Positions 51,654 to 61,900 of a stretch of DNA of 64,000 nucleotides are shown piece after piece; the first letter of the stretch is position 1, and each line of letters begins with the position of its first letter. The notes beneath the pieces are model-generated. The model had not been told where the DNA came from. It did not search any database and saw only the letters and a list, made by a program, of their open reading frames with translations. The translations under genes were made by a program, and so were the position numbers. The DNA lies in NCBI RefSeq assembly GCF_002949735.1, contig NZ_CP026681.1, positions 2,666,001-2,730,000 on the forward strand. The letters are read 5' to 3'. The stretch is from Nostoc sp. 'Peltigera membranacea cyanobiont' N6. GTDB taxonomy: Bacteria; Cyanobacteriota; Cyanobacteriia; Cyanobacteriales; Nostocaceae.

Positions 51654-52616
51654 TTATAACTTAAGAGATGTAGATGCTGGATTCTTACTGCTGATGGCTT
51701 TTGCCATTTCTAAAAGCCCAAAGACATTAGCTTCCACCGGGTTGTCCAGTATTTTGAAGCCGTTTTTCTCCAACAGCTTCTTAAATCCTGGTAACAGGCA
51801 GCCTCCACCTATCGCCCAGATTTCATCTCCTTGGTGCTTGGCATCCAGTGTCAGATTCACCACTTTCTTTAAGTATTTTTCATACCAATCTTTTAAAGAA
51901 GCACTGTATATATCTTTGATATCGATGTCACGGCTGTATCGGGTATGCCCCATTTCCAGACAAAATCGGATAATGGAAGGATCTCCGATTTTTCCGCCAT
52001 TCAAATGTTTCATTTTTTGGGAGATATCATCGATGAGAACTTCTACACCAATGGGGTAGGCGGTATGAACTTCTCGTTGACCTCGGTTGTAACGAGAATA
52101 CAGGGTTGTTCCATTGCCAAAGTCTAAAATGGTTAATTTTTTTGGCAGTGGATGTCCAAACAATGCACCCATCCCCTCTAGCACAACTTTCAGCACTTCT
52201 ACTTTCACGTCTGATTGTTTGCCAGCAAGTATCGGCTGATATTCCCCATTGAGTACTTTTTGTAGTTCTGATGCCAGAGCAACATCATGTAAACTGACGA
52301 CTAATTTTAAGTGCCAAGCCTTACGATGTGGTAGATGTGCCAATGCACCGAACAAAGTCAACAACGCATTATTGACTTTGTTTTCATTATTATCGGTGTT
52401 TCGGTCAAAATAATTTCCTGTCCGGTAAGCTGATTCTCCGACTGTATAAGCAGTGCCGTTGAAAACTACACGTCCTGGAACATCTTCCATCTCGGCATTG
52501 GTTATATAGCTGGGGACACGAACTACTTCAAACCCATCGACTAAAAGTTTGAGACTTCCGTAACCGTTATCGAAACCCGCAGGAAAAATTTTTTGTAACG
52601 TGTGAATGTTTGACAT
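51654..52616 (-). CDS. parM: ParM-like actin-type ATPase (second copy)
   Basis: A 320-residue protein with the actin-fold motifs: AGFDNGYGSLKLLVDG (phosphate-1, Asp16), LTILDFGNGTTLYSR (phosphate-2, about 163-177) and EIWAIGGGCLLPGF (adenosine motif, about 265-278). It closely fits the cyanobacterial/phage ParM (Alp-like) class and is different in sequence from the ParM at 35426. It is followed at once by its probable adaptor gene, and the repeat-rich upstream region may be its centromere. Confidence 0.82.
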   Translation of the reverse strand: MSNIHTLQKIFPAGFDNGYGSLKLLVDGFEVVRVPSYITNAEMEDVPGRVVFNGTAYTVGESAYRTGNYFDRNTDNNENKVNNALLTLFGALAHLPHRKAWHLKLVVSLHDVALASELQKVLNGEYQPILAGKQSDVKVEVLKVVLEGMGALFGHPLPKKLTILDFGNGTTLYSRYNRGQREVHTAYPIGVEVLIDDISQKMKHLNGGKIGDPSIIRFCLEMGHTRYSRDIDIKDIYSASLKDWYEKYLKKVVNLTLDAKHQGDEIWAIGGGCLLPGFKKLLEKNGFKILDNPVEANVFGLLEMAKAISSKNPASTSLKL

Positions 52617-52729
52617 AAAGACAAAGGTAATACACTTTGATTTGTGAAAGCTATCTGTTCAGGTAATTTGGGGGAGCAGGGAGATAAGAATAAAATAACT
52701 ACTCCTTTTTTATCCAGACTCAAGAGTTT

Positions 52730-52890
52730 ATCATAACCCCTTGGGGGCTAAGTGGGGTATAAAATATCAGTCAGTCAAATGTACCCCATATAGCACCTAT
52801 ATATACCCTATACAGGTGTCAAAATGTTCCTAAAGTCTTAATCTATTGTTGGGGTATATATAGCCCCCATGTAGCCCCCAGCAGGAATTT
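52730..52890. promoter_or_regulatory. candidate parC centromere/operator upstream of second ParM
   Basis: Within a 536-bp gene-free gap (52617-53152) this stretch holds several related short units: GGGGTATAAAATA, TACCCCATATAG, TATATATACCCTATACA, TTGGGGTATATATAGCCCCC, plus two copies of AGGTGTC-type or its complement. Such clustered, partly inverted units upstream of parM are the usual form of parC sites. The rest of the gap shows nothing else. Confidence 0.45.
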
Positions 52891-53152
52891 TTGAAATCTT
52901 TTTATCATGCAGCAGAAATTAAATTAGATCATCGTTGACTCTTTGATTTATTCTTTTTATTACCAATTTACTTTCCCGCAAGATGTAGCTCTACCCTGAT
53001 CCACTTGGAATTTACTTACAATAAATTGGTCACTTTTCAAGAGATTGTAAGACTTGAGATTGTCGGGAGGACTTGTAAGTTCAACACTGGCAGTTGAAAA
53101 GCAATTCAGTCTTTCACTCTAACTTCTTGCTGACTACGTAACGAGTGGGTTA

Positions 53153-53695
53153 CTACTTGCTTACAGGTTCAGCTTTCTCTACTGAATTATCATTCACACC
53201 CAAAGTCAATTCCAAAGGAATTTTTTGGGGATAAGCTTTTACTACTTGCCGATAAACATCATAATTAGTAGGTAGGGTCTGCTGAGAATTACCCACTCCA
53301 TAAGTCAGTTTGTACTTTACATTTTTCACCAATTCAGGTTTTCCAGCCTCTTCTTGAGGTCTTTTGTGTTGTTCAACTTCATCAACACTTGGTCGTGGCG
53401 GTAAAGTAGGCCACCATAAGCCTCGGTCATCTAGGCCAACAACTGCTCCTGGCGGTTTCAATCCATTCCGATTCAACACTGAAGTATTCGCAAAGATTTC
53501 AATACGTGGCTGTGGTTGACTTCTTAGGTTATTCGCATACTTGACTTGCCAGGAGTAACTGGTGAGTGCTGTAGCTTCATACTGTTCAGCAGTAGTAGTG
53601 CTGCAACTAGTTAGTGTCAGTGCCGTTAGTGCAGTTATTATTGAGGGTAAAAATCTCATTTGCATTATCAATCGTAAATATCTCTTACTAATCAC
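53153..53695 (-). CDS. hypothetical lipoprotein
   Basis: A protein of 168-180 residues. From the likely start at 53659 or 53665 it has a signal peptide and lipobox (ITALTALTLTSC), so it should be lipid-anchored. The mature part contains VVGLDDRGLWWPTLPPRPSV and a beta-rich end; no family recognised. Downstream of a proline-rich zinc-ribbon gene on the same strand, with 21 bases between them, so probably one transcript. Confidence 0.55.
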   Translation of the reverse strand: MISKRYLRLIMQMRFLPSIITALTALTLTSCSTTTAEQYEATALTSYSWQVKYANNLRSQPQPRIEIFANTSVLNRNGLKPPGAVVGLDDRGLWWPTLPPRPSVDEVEQHKRPQEEAGKPELVKNVKYKLTYGVGNSQQTLPTNYDVYRQVVKAYPQKIPLELTLGVNDNSVEKAEPVSK

Positions 53696-53716
53696 TCTTG
53701 AAGAGGGAGTGTGCCA

Positions 53717-54400
53717 TCATTGCTGCCAAGGAGAAGGAATCGCTGTTGTCGAAAGCGCTTCCCTTGCTTGCAGTCTAATTGCTGTTTGCTCACAGTTGGG
53801 GCATTTTACCTTTGTAAAAATTACTGAAGGTCGTCCTTTGTACTCGCCCATTACGGGATCTCCGGTGTACTTGCTGATTATCCCCTGTTTGCAGTGGTAG
53901 CACTCGAATATCACACGCCCTACCTCCGAGTTGCAATCCAGGAATTGCATGTGCTGACAAGGTTCTGGCGGTAATTCTGGTTCTTCAAGACGGTCTTGAA
54001 AGGGTATATGAGGTTTGGATGCTGGTGGTAAATATATTTTTTTCTTGTTGCGCTTGCCAGTCACCTGCGGCTCAACTTTTGGCGGCTTCATGGGTTTTTC
54101 CTCGACAGGTGGATGGTCAGGCTGTTGGCCAGTTGTGAGTTCTTTCGGCAACTTGTCATCAGCCGGGGTAGGGCTAAATAGCTCTTGTTTCTCTGGTGAT
54201 TTAGATGCGCTCTCAGTTGACTGAGCAATTGTTTTTGGGACTGCATGAATAGCAGGTGTTTCCGCTACATCTTGGTATGGTTCTACTTGAGGATCACTGT
54301 TGGTCAATTCCTGCACTTCTGGTTGTTTAGCCGCAGGGATGTGCTTGATCAGTTTTGGTTGTTGTGGCTTGGGTGGTCGCTTAGTAGATTCCATGCTCAT
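53717..54400 (-). CDS. proline-rich protein with C-terminal zinc ribbon
   Basis: A 227-residue protein: about 135 residues of Pro/Lys/Glu-rich low complexity, then a domain with CQHMQFLDC, CYHCKQG and CPNCEQT, three cysteine pairs of which the last two (CxxC...CxxC) form a likely zinc ribbon. Function unknown. Its start faces the palindrome region of the ParAB operon, which is transcribed in the opposite direction. Confidence 0.6.
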   Translation of the reverse strand: MSMESTKRPPKPQQPKLIKHIPAAKQPEVQELTNSDPQVEPYQDVAETPAIHAVPKTIAQSTESASKSPEKQELFSPTPADDKLPKELTTGQQPDHPPVEEKPMKPPKVEPQVTGKRNKKKIYLPPASKPHIPFQDRLEEPELPPEPCQHMQFLDCNSEVGRVIFECYHCKQGIISKYTGDPVMGEYKGRPSVIFTKVKCPNCEQTAIRLQAREALSTTAIPSPWQQ

Positions 54401-54590
54401 TGGAGTCGAAGTTTTTGACAGACTATTTTTAATGTAACTATAACTATCCTTATTGCTTCTGCTTTTTAAGGCAACTTGTAGATGCCATATATAGTATTCT
54501 TTTAAAACTCAACCTCTACAGTCATTGATGACCTTGCATAAATCGGCTAATATTTAGTGCAACATTTTGATAAAAATTAGATAAATTACA

Positions 54591-54634
54591 CTAAGATCCT
54601 GCATGGAGTAATGTTACTCCATGCAGGATCTTAG
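54591..54634. promoter_or_regulatory. 44-bp palindrome upstream of parA
   Basis: Perfect 21-base arms (CTAAGATCCTGCATGGAGTAA and its complement) around a central TG. The inner core GGAGTAATGTTACTCC recurs in part at 54648-54668 as GAAGTAACGTTACTCC. Two related palindromes just before a ParA gene suggest the parS site and/or the autoregulatory operator. Confidence 0.75.
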
Positions 54635-54647
54635 AATTTTCTCAAAA

Positions 54648-54668
54648 AGTGAAGTAACGTTACTCCAT
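54648..54668. promoter_or_regulatory. second GAAGTAACGTTACTCC palindrome before parA
   Basis: A 16-base near-palindrome matching the core of the 44-bp palindrome 14 bases upstream and ending about 20 bases before the parA start. Probable second site for the same DNA-binding protein. Confidence 0.6.
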
Positions 54669-54688
54669 AAGCCTTTAGTTTTTGAGCT

Positions 54689-55516
54689 ATGAAAAAGAAA
54701 GCAGTTAAAAGAAAAATTAGATTAGATGTTAAATCCAATGCTGGTGGAACTGGAAAAACAACTTTAGTAACACATTTAGCGTACATTCTTGGCAAAAAAG
54801 GTTACTCAGTCACAGTTATTGAACTAGACCCATTAGGTTCTCTTAAAATCTTTACGGGAGCTTTTTCACAAACTGAAGATCCTCCTCCTGAAAAAACCCT
54901 AGCGTCTGTTTTCAGGGATGATTTCAAAGGCAATTACCCTTTGTTCCCTATTTGGGAAAATAAAATCCATAATGTCAATGTTATTTTAGGCGGCGCTCCA
55001 TTAGAAGAAAGTATTCATAAAATTTACTCTCATTCCAGAAAATATTACCTGCTTCATGATCGTTTAGAAGACTATCCGCTTGAATCTGACATTATTATTC
55101 TGGATAACCCAGGTGGTCTGGAACCTATGGGTCTAGTAGCTTTAGCCGCAGCGACAGACATATTGGTTGTAATGCAGTTAGAATATAAAGCTTTGTATGG
55201 TTCAGCAGGTTTGATTAATTGGTTTTATGACAAGATCAACGAGTTACGACTACGACCAGAGCCTAAAATATTAGGGTTTGTACCATCACAAGTAAATATA
55301 AAGAAAGTAGCCGCCCATCGAAACATTGGAGAAGAAATCCCTAATCAGTTACAAGAGCTTGGAATTTCATGTTTTCCGCCAATTAGAGAATCAAACCAAT
55401 TTATTAATGCGAGTGGAGTAGGGCTTCCCATTCATTTATTTGCACCTGCTTGTGAAGCTATTAAAGACTTTGACCCCATCGTTACCAAAATTATAGAGCT
55501 AATGAGTCAGGACTAA
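54689..55516 (+). CDS. parA: ParA-type partition ATPase
   Basis: A 275-residue ParA/MinD-family ATPase: deviant Walker A SNAGGTGKTTLVTHLA (residues about 12-27), switch I region VIELDPLGSLKIFTG, Walker B DIIILDNPGG and a late VPSQVNIKK segment. It lacks an N-terminal HTH, as in short (type Ib-like) ParA proteins. The stop overlaps the ParB start by one base. The palindromes upstream are likely control or centromere sites. Confidence 0.85.
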   Translation: MKKKAVKRKIRLDVKSNAGGTGKTTLVTHLAYILGKKGYSVTVIELDPLGSLKIFTGAFSQTEDPPPEKTLASVFRDDFKGNYPLFPIWENKIHNVNVILGGAPLEESIHKIYSHSRKYYLLHDRLEDYPLESDIIILDNPGGLEPMGLVALAAATDILVVMQLEYKALYGSAGLINWFYDKINELRLRPEPKILGFVPSQVNIKKVAAHRNIGEEIPNQLQELGISCFPPIRESNQFINASGVGLPIHLFAPACEAIKDFDPIVTKIIELMSQD

Positions 55517-56685
55517 TGCTAAAACCAGATATTTCTAATGCGTTTGCAAATGCAGGACAATCACAAAAAATTCATCATTTAACTAAACGAGTTGAGGAAC
55601 TCGAAGCTGAAATTAATCAACTTCGAGCCGTGGAAGTTGATAGTGAAGAAAAAATTGTTCTAGAAGCCCGTATTCAAGAGCTAGTTACAGAATTAGCTGA
55701 CAAACAAGGAGTTTCAGAAGTTCCAATTAACTTGATTGATCGAAATCCTCGCCAACCCAGGCAAACTTTTACTAAAGCCAGTATAAAGGGAATGGCTGAA
55801 CTCCTTAAAAAGCAAGGACAACATACTCCTGTAATTCTCATTCCTCTATCTAATGGTAGATACTTATTATTTGATGGAGAAAGACGATGGCGAGCAGCAC
55901 CTGAAATTGGATGGAAAACACTAAAAGCTGTATATATAATTACTGAAATTGAAGCAAATGACCGCGAACTTCATCGGCAAGCTCTTTCCACAACCTTGCA
56001 TAGAGAGGATCTTAATGCCCTTGACTTAGCAGAATCTTTGATTCAACAAATTATCTATGACTATCCTGAGTTGGAAGAGCAGAAAGATTCCATACCACGC
56101 TTACTTAACGCCGCAATGAGCCGATTAGAGCGTAACCGTAAAAATTTAGAACTGTCCGATATCCGATTAGCTTCTCCAGAAACTCAAAGTCAGTGGCTAG
56201 AAACTGTTGATTTCAAAAGTGCTGAAGAACAAAAAATATTTGATGTAATTTTAGCATTACAGCTTAACCCTACCTCTATTGATACTAATATTTTCCCTTT
56301 ACTCAAATTATCAAAAGATTTAAAAACTGCTATTCGAGAGGAAGGGTTAGAGAGCAGCAAAGCTAAAGAATTGAATAAGCTATCTGCTATTCAACTAAAA
56401 ATCAATGAAACTCAAGCTCGGAAAGTAAGAATCCAGCTAACTGAGAAGGTTATTCAAGAGAAACTTTCTTTAAGTCAAACAAAAGCTTTAGTGAAAGAGA
56501 TATTAAAAAATCACAAATCCTCTGAAAACACAACTAACCAAAATAGTAAGATTATTAAAACAGTTAAAACTATAGGCGCTCTTGAGCTTGAGGGATTAGC
56601 CTATAATCAGCTTAAAGAAATTCGTCAGGCTCTAGAAGGTAAGTTAAAAGAAATTGATCAAAAAATGAAGGGCGCAAGCTCCTAA
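55516..56685 (+). CDS. parB: ParB-type partition protein
   Basis: A 389-residue protein. After an N-terminal coiled coil (residues 15-65), the ParB/Srx domain is clear: INLIDRNPRQPRQTF (about 73-87), LKKQGQHTPVILIP, and LFDGERRWRAAPEIGW (about 118-133). LSTTLHREDLNALDLAESL is the start of the HTH region that binds parS. The C-terminus is basic and helical. ParB would bind the palindromes and load on ParA. Confidence 0.87.
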   Translation: MLKPDISNAFANAGQSQKIHHLTKRVEELEAEINQLRAVEVDSEEKIVLEARIQELVTELADKQGVSEVPINLIDRNPRQPRQTFTKASIKGMAELLKKQGQHTPVILIPLSNGRYLLFDGERRWRAAPEIGWKTLKAVYIITEIEANDRELHRQALSTTLHREDLNALDLAESLIQQIIYDYPELEEQKDSIPRLLNAAMSRLERNRKNLELSDIRLASPETQSQWLETVDFKSAEEQKIFDVILALQLNPTSIDTNIFPLLKLSKDLKTAIREEGLESSKAKELNKLSAIQLKINETQARKVRIQLTEKVIQEKLSLSQTKALVKEILKNHKSSENTTNQNSKIIKTVKTIGALELEGLAYNQLKEIRQALEGKLKEIDQKMKGASS

Positions 56686-57242
56686 ATTCTATTGATGTAG
56701 AGAAGACGGAACTCAGAATATTTCAACCAGAAGCAAAAAGTTGGGTACAAGCAATATGAGCCACTAAATGCTTGAGAGGTCAGGAGTCTTATCAGTTTGC
56801 AACTACCCGCAATACAAAGCACTTTTATCCAGCAACTACCCAGAACAAAGAATTATGTTTACCTGTACCTGTAGCAATCACCACAAGCTGAAGTTTTGCT
56901 GACTCATTGGTGAGATGGGTTGCATCAGGTAAGGAGTTGTTTGAGATTCAAGGCAAGTGACAGCAAATCCATCTTCTGATTCATATCTTCTACTCTTTCC
57001 TCATGCTAGTGTCAAACAAAAGAGGAGAGTGCGATCGCTCCATTTGAGACTAGGTGATGATGTTTGATTCAAGGAAGCAGGAGGGGCAAATGTCCTGACT
57101 CTTCCAGGCTGTAATTGCTAAAAGCAAGCAATTCAATCCATAAAAGCGTTCAGTTGTTTAGTCTACTAGTGAATGTGTAAAGCTCTCAAAGGTCAATTGA
57201 CTTCTACGTAAAAAACGAAAAACAACAACGGAGAAACTAACA
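56686..57242. other. gene-free region between parB and SDR gene
   Basis: No supported gene. On the minus strand near 56860-56980 a short decayed reading frame can be seen (NESAKLQLVVIATGTGKHNS in one phase), probably a remnant. A GCGATCGC octamer occurs near 57030 and a ribosome site for the SDR gene at its end. Confidence 0.4.
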
Positions 57243-57992
57243 ATGGCTGGTAAGTTGATTGACAAAGTGGCAATTGTAACAGGGGCATCGTCTGGTATTG
57301 GTGAGGCTACAGCACTAGCGCTGGCATCATTTGGGGCTACGGTAGTAATTGCTGCCCGTCGGAGCGATCGCTTGCAAGACCTAGAAGCCCGGATTACTGG
57401 TACTGGTGGGAAAGCCTTATCGATTACTGCTGATGTTTCAGATGAGGCGCAGGTAGAAGCCTTGGTGAACCAAACTCATGCAAAATTTGGCAGAGTTGAT
57501 ATTCTCATCAATAATGCAGGGGTGATGCTGTTAGGTCTGATTGACGGTGCAGATACAGAAGACTGGCGACGTATGATCAATCTCAATGTATTGGGATTGA
57601 TGTATGCTACTCACAAAGTTTTACCTTTGATGAAGACACAAGGTGCTGGGCACATCGTCAACATTTCATCGGTAGCAGGTCGAGTTGCAAACGCCGGAAG
57701 CGGTGTCTACAATGCTAGCAAATGGGCGGTTGGTGCGTTTAGTGAAGCACTTCGCAAAGAGGTCTATCAAAATAACATCCGCGTCACGATTATCGAGCCA
57801 GGGTTAGTGGCAACAGAGTTACCGCAGCACATTACGGATTCCTCTGCAAAAGAGCAGGCAAAAAACTTCTACGGTTCGGTCAAAAATCTTGAGAGTGAAG
57901 ATATTGCCAATGCGATTATTTATGCCGTCACACAGCCGTTACACGTTAACGTCAACGAAATCTTGATCCGCCCAACTGAACAAGAACGGTAA
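57243..57992 (+). CDS. SDR-family NAD(P)-dependent oxidoreductase
   Basis: A complete 249-residue short-chain dehydrogenase: cofactor motif TGASSGIGEA (13-22), arginines after the second strand (AARRSDR) favouring NADP(H), NNAG (about 89-92), catalytic serine in NISSVAGR (about 140) and YNASKWA (Y/K about 153/157), then EPGLVATEL. It resembles clavaldehyde-dehydrogenase-like SDRs of broad or unknown substrate. GGAG precedes the ATG. It stands alone as cargo on the plasmid backbone. Confidence 0.92.
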   Translation: MAGKLIDKVAIVTGASSGIGEATALALASFGATVVIAARRSDRLQDLEARITGTGGKALSITADVSDEAQVEALVNQTHAKFGRVDILINNAGVMLLGLIDGADTEDWRRMINLNVLGLMYATHKVLPLMKTQGAGHIVNISSVAGRVANAGSGVYNASKWAVGAFSEALRKEVYQNNIRVTIIEPGLVATELPQHITDSSAKEQAKNFYGSVKNLESEDIANAIIYAVTQPLHVNVNEILIRPTEQER

Positions 57993-58059
57993 TTATAATT
58001 TCTGTAGTTCAACGTACTTTATAATATATTTATTGTTCATAATTTTGAGCGACTATGAG

Positions 58060-58788
58060 TCAATTGTCGATTATTTCGCTAGTTATGGCTTTCAAAATAT
58101 TATTGACATTTTGCGAATTTATGGAACTAATACCAATTGACTCTAAACTTTGAATAGCTTCAAGATATTCTGATTGAGATTGGTATTTCTCCTCAAAATA
58201 ATGTTCATCTTTATAGCCATAAAGGATAGACTCAGAACCAATCTTCTTGAAAAACTGCTCAGATGGTATCAAGAGTCTTCTACTTTGAAAACAGCCCTCA
58301 AGATAACCATAAAAATAACTGATAAAATAGTTGATTTCTTGGCGAGAAAATTCTATTTCAAAAGGCTCACGAAGTATTTGAGTATCATAACCTTCTACTT
58401 CAGATTCCAGAACCCTGTAAAAGCTAATATACAGTGTACCCCGATCATCATAGATATTAATTAAATAGAAGAATTTGCCTTGTGCTTTTTCTAAAACCAA
58501 TAATACTGGAAAAGAGAAAGTACCTTTCCAATCGTCAATCCAATCGCTACTATCGCCAAATAAATGCGTTAAGCAGACATATAATTCAGCCAAATTGAGT
58601 TTATTTTGGTTCTCGCGTTCGGAAAGATAAAAGTGCATATAAAACATATAATCATCTTTAATAGGAAGGCTTTTTTGCCGAAGTTTTCTAAATTCGGCAT
58701 CATCCAAACGCCAAAGCTCGTATGTAATATCTTTCCGTTTGAGCTTAACTTTATTGCGCTGTTTAATTTGTCTAACTACTTGCAACAT
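58060..58788 (-). CDS. hypothetical protein, 242 residues
   Basis: Not recognised. The protein is rich in aromatic and charged residues (MFYMHFYLSERENQNKLNLA, YFISYFYGYLEGCFQSRRLL), with alternating strands and helices suggesting a soluble globular domain. No signal or membrane helix. It lies between the SDR and the large helicase gene, on the helicase strand but 150 bases downstream of it. Confidence 0.55.
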   Translation of the reverse strand: MLQVVRQIKQRNKVKLKRKDITYELWRLDDAEFRKLRQKSLPIKDDYMFYMHFYLSERENQNKLNLAELYVCLTHLFGDSSDWIDDWKGTFSFPVLLVLEKAQGKFFYLINIYDDRGTLYISFYRVLESEVEGYDTQILREPFEIEFSRQEINYFISYFYGYLEGCFQSRRLLIPSEQFFKKIGSESILYGYKDEHYFEEKYQSQSEYLEAIQSLESIGISSINSQNVNNILKAITSEIIDN

Positions 58789-58941
58789 GATAATTAATTG
58801 GCTACAGCTTTCTAGTAGAAATGTACTATATTAATATTTTAGTTCCTGCTTGACAACATGGTTAATGAAAATCCGCAGACAGAATTTGATAACCCGTGGA
58901 AAAAGACCCAGATTAAATACCTGGGCCTTTGAAGTTGGGAA

Positions 58942-61900
58942 TTATCCCAAGATTTCAATCACAGCCGCTAGAATAGCTGGGGCTTTGTCTGAAACCGGAA
59001 TGAACACCCGCTTTTTCCAGTTGATGATCTCAGTGAAACAGCCAACAGCTAAGAGTCGCTCTGCCAGTGAGATAGCATTAACCAGTTCTATGCGAGGTTC
59101 TGTGGCAATATAAGAACGCCGTAAAGTAACGCCACCCGGTAACTGCTGGGAATAGCCTTCGTTTAGCACTAAAGAGACTAACTCCTGTGGGCTTAACAGC
59201 TTGTTCTTAAGTCCGAGTTGTTCAGCCACAGATTGAATATCTACTGCACTGACCACCCGACCCAGAATTTTCTCGCCATTGCTGGTCTGCAACCGATATA
59301 CTCGATTGTTCTTCTGGGGTAGCATTTTCCAGATTGGCAGCAATATCCCAGTCACAAGGTGAATATAATCAGTAGTGAATCTGGGCAATTGGTCAACTTC
59401 CTTCGACCAAGCTGCAACAAAGGCATCAGCCGAAACCTGCTTCCAAGTGGACGATTCCAACTTATCGACAGGGACACGCGTTTCTTTCTGTGGACGAACG
59501 AGTAGAACTCTTGGAATCACCCCGCCTTGGTCATCAAAGAAGCTGTGCGTAGGAATGCTCACAGCCGCATTACCGGATTTCTCATTGCTCATGAGTTGGC
59601 CTTGATACTTAACAACAAACTCAAGCATTTGATCAGCCGTTTTGATGTTGTTCTTTTGGACACGCTCAATCTTTAAGTAATTGGTCACGCTACCAGTTTG
59701 AGGATGAGTATAAACTGATTCACAGCTTTCGATACTAAATCTATCAGCCCGAAGTGTTTCTACTCCAACTTCAAACACACCATTAGCGATCGCAGTCTCG
59801 ATTTGTTGACTTAATAGCAGCTCGAAACGCTGGAAAATCGTATTTTGCATCCCGATTGTCAAAGCCAGCAGGCGATTGAGGAACTGTCGCAAGGGTGGGA
59901 GGTCTATCTTCATTCCACCTTCAGTGGAAGTGAGCGAGAGTCCGGTCATCTGTTCAAACTTCCCCAGAGGAACTTGATAAAATCGACCTTGAAAAATCTG
60001 CTTAAACAACTCGTATAAAGCATATTCAGCATAGTTCGACTCTAGATTGTCTTTGGCATCAAACATACCGTTACCGCCAGTTTGCCTCTGACCACGGGTG
60101 AGTGCGCCCAAGCTGTCCAGTCGTCTAGCAATCGTGCTGATGAATCGGCGTTCACCGCGCACGTTAGTAGTCACAGGACGGAAGACTGGTGCAGAAGCTT
60201 GGTTGGTACGGTGAGTGCGCCCAACGCCTTGAATTGCGTTGTCAGCACGCCAACCAGCTTCGAGTAAATAGTGCGATCGCCTTCTACGATTTACAGCATT
60301 TAAGTCAGCATGATAACTTCTGCCTGTACCACCTGCATCGCTGAAGATGAGTATTTGCTTATCTCCCGCCATGAATGCGTTAGTCTCAGCAATATTGGCA
60401 CCACTACCCCGTGAATCCACAAACAAGCGTCCGGCTTCGTCTTTCAATACTCGTTTGCTCCGTCCAGTAACTTCAGCTACTTGCTTGTGACCGAAATGCC
60501 ACAGCAGTTGTTCTAATGCACCAGGAATTGGATCAAGGCTGGCGAGTTTGTCTACTAAGGCATCTCTCAGAGCCACAGCTTCAGATGAAACAATCGGTGA
60601 ACCATCGGCATCAAAGGCTGGTTCGGAGCGTTCGTCTCCATCAACGCCTGAGTGAATCTCGTGCAGATGTATGGGAAAGGCACTTACTAAGTAGTCAAGA
60701 ACATACTCCCGTGGTGTTAAGTCAAGGTTCAAATCCTGCCATTCTTCGGGTGCAACTTCATTGAGTCGGCGTTTGAGTAATTCTTCATTGGTGGAAACTA
60801 TTTGAATTACAACAGCATTGCATTGGGCTAAATCATTCTCAATTGCTTTAATTAACTTTGGGCATTTCATGCTGGTTAATAAATGATTGAAGAATCTTTG
60901 CTTATGCGATTCAAACTGAGACATGGCAGACATTTTAGCAGCACGATTGTATGTTTTCGCACCAGTGATGTTGCAGGCTTCTAAAGCTTTATGCAAGTTA
61001 TTATGGATAATTTGAAAAGCGTCTGCATAACTGTCATAGATACGTTCTTGAGTAGGAGTGAGTTCGATTTCTAACATCTCATACTCCACACCATCGAAGG
61101 AAAGCGATCGCGCCAAATACAGACCCAATGCTTTCAAATCCCTAGCAACAACCTCCATCGCTGCAATACCACCGCCCTCAATGGATTCCACAAAATCCTC
61201 ACGGGAGGTGAAAGGGAAATCTCCAGTCTGCCAAAGTCCCAGACGATTGGCATAAGACAGGTTAGAAACCTTCGTTGCTCCAGTCGCAGAGACATAGACA
61301 ACCCGTGCCTGCGGTAATGCGTTTTGCAACCGCAGCCCAACAATGCCTTGCTGGGATGCTGCAACCATACCGAGTTTACCTTCCTGCGCCATCGCGTTGC
61401 CCATTGCATGGCACTCGTCAAAGGCGATCGCTCCCTCAAAGTCTGCTCTTGCCCATTCAACAATTTGCTTGAGCCGACTTTTGCCGTTCTTTTGAGAGCG
61501 CAGAGTTGAGTAGGTGCAGAACAGAATACCTTGGGTGAAAGGGATGGGGTCGCCAAGTTTGATGTTGCTCAGGTCAATGATATCTTTTTCACTACCTCCG
61601 AGCGCACACCAGTCTCTACGGGCATCTTCAATTAAGGCAGAACTTTTGGATACCCAGATTGCTTTTCTTCGTTCCTGACACCAGTTGTCGAGGATGATTC
61701 CTGCACATTGTCTACCCTTACCAGCACCCGTCCCATCGCCTAAGAACCAGCCACGACGAAATTTTACGGCATTTTCTTCGCCTTGAGCCGCTACAGTCAC
61801 ATTATCCCATGAATCATCGACAATATAAGACCCAGAAAGAAATTCACCGTGCGCCTGACCTGCGTAAATAACGCTTTCAAGTTGTGCTTCAGATAACAAT

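Noticed and set aside
61134..61556. Minus-strand 140-codon frame
   Set aside because: Same-strand shadow within the helicase gene; composition rich in Arg/Ser/Trp as expected for an out-of-phase frame.
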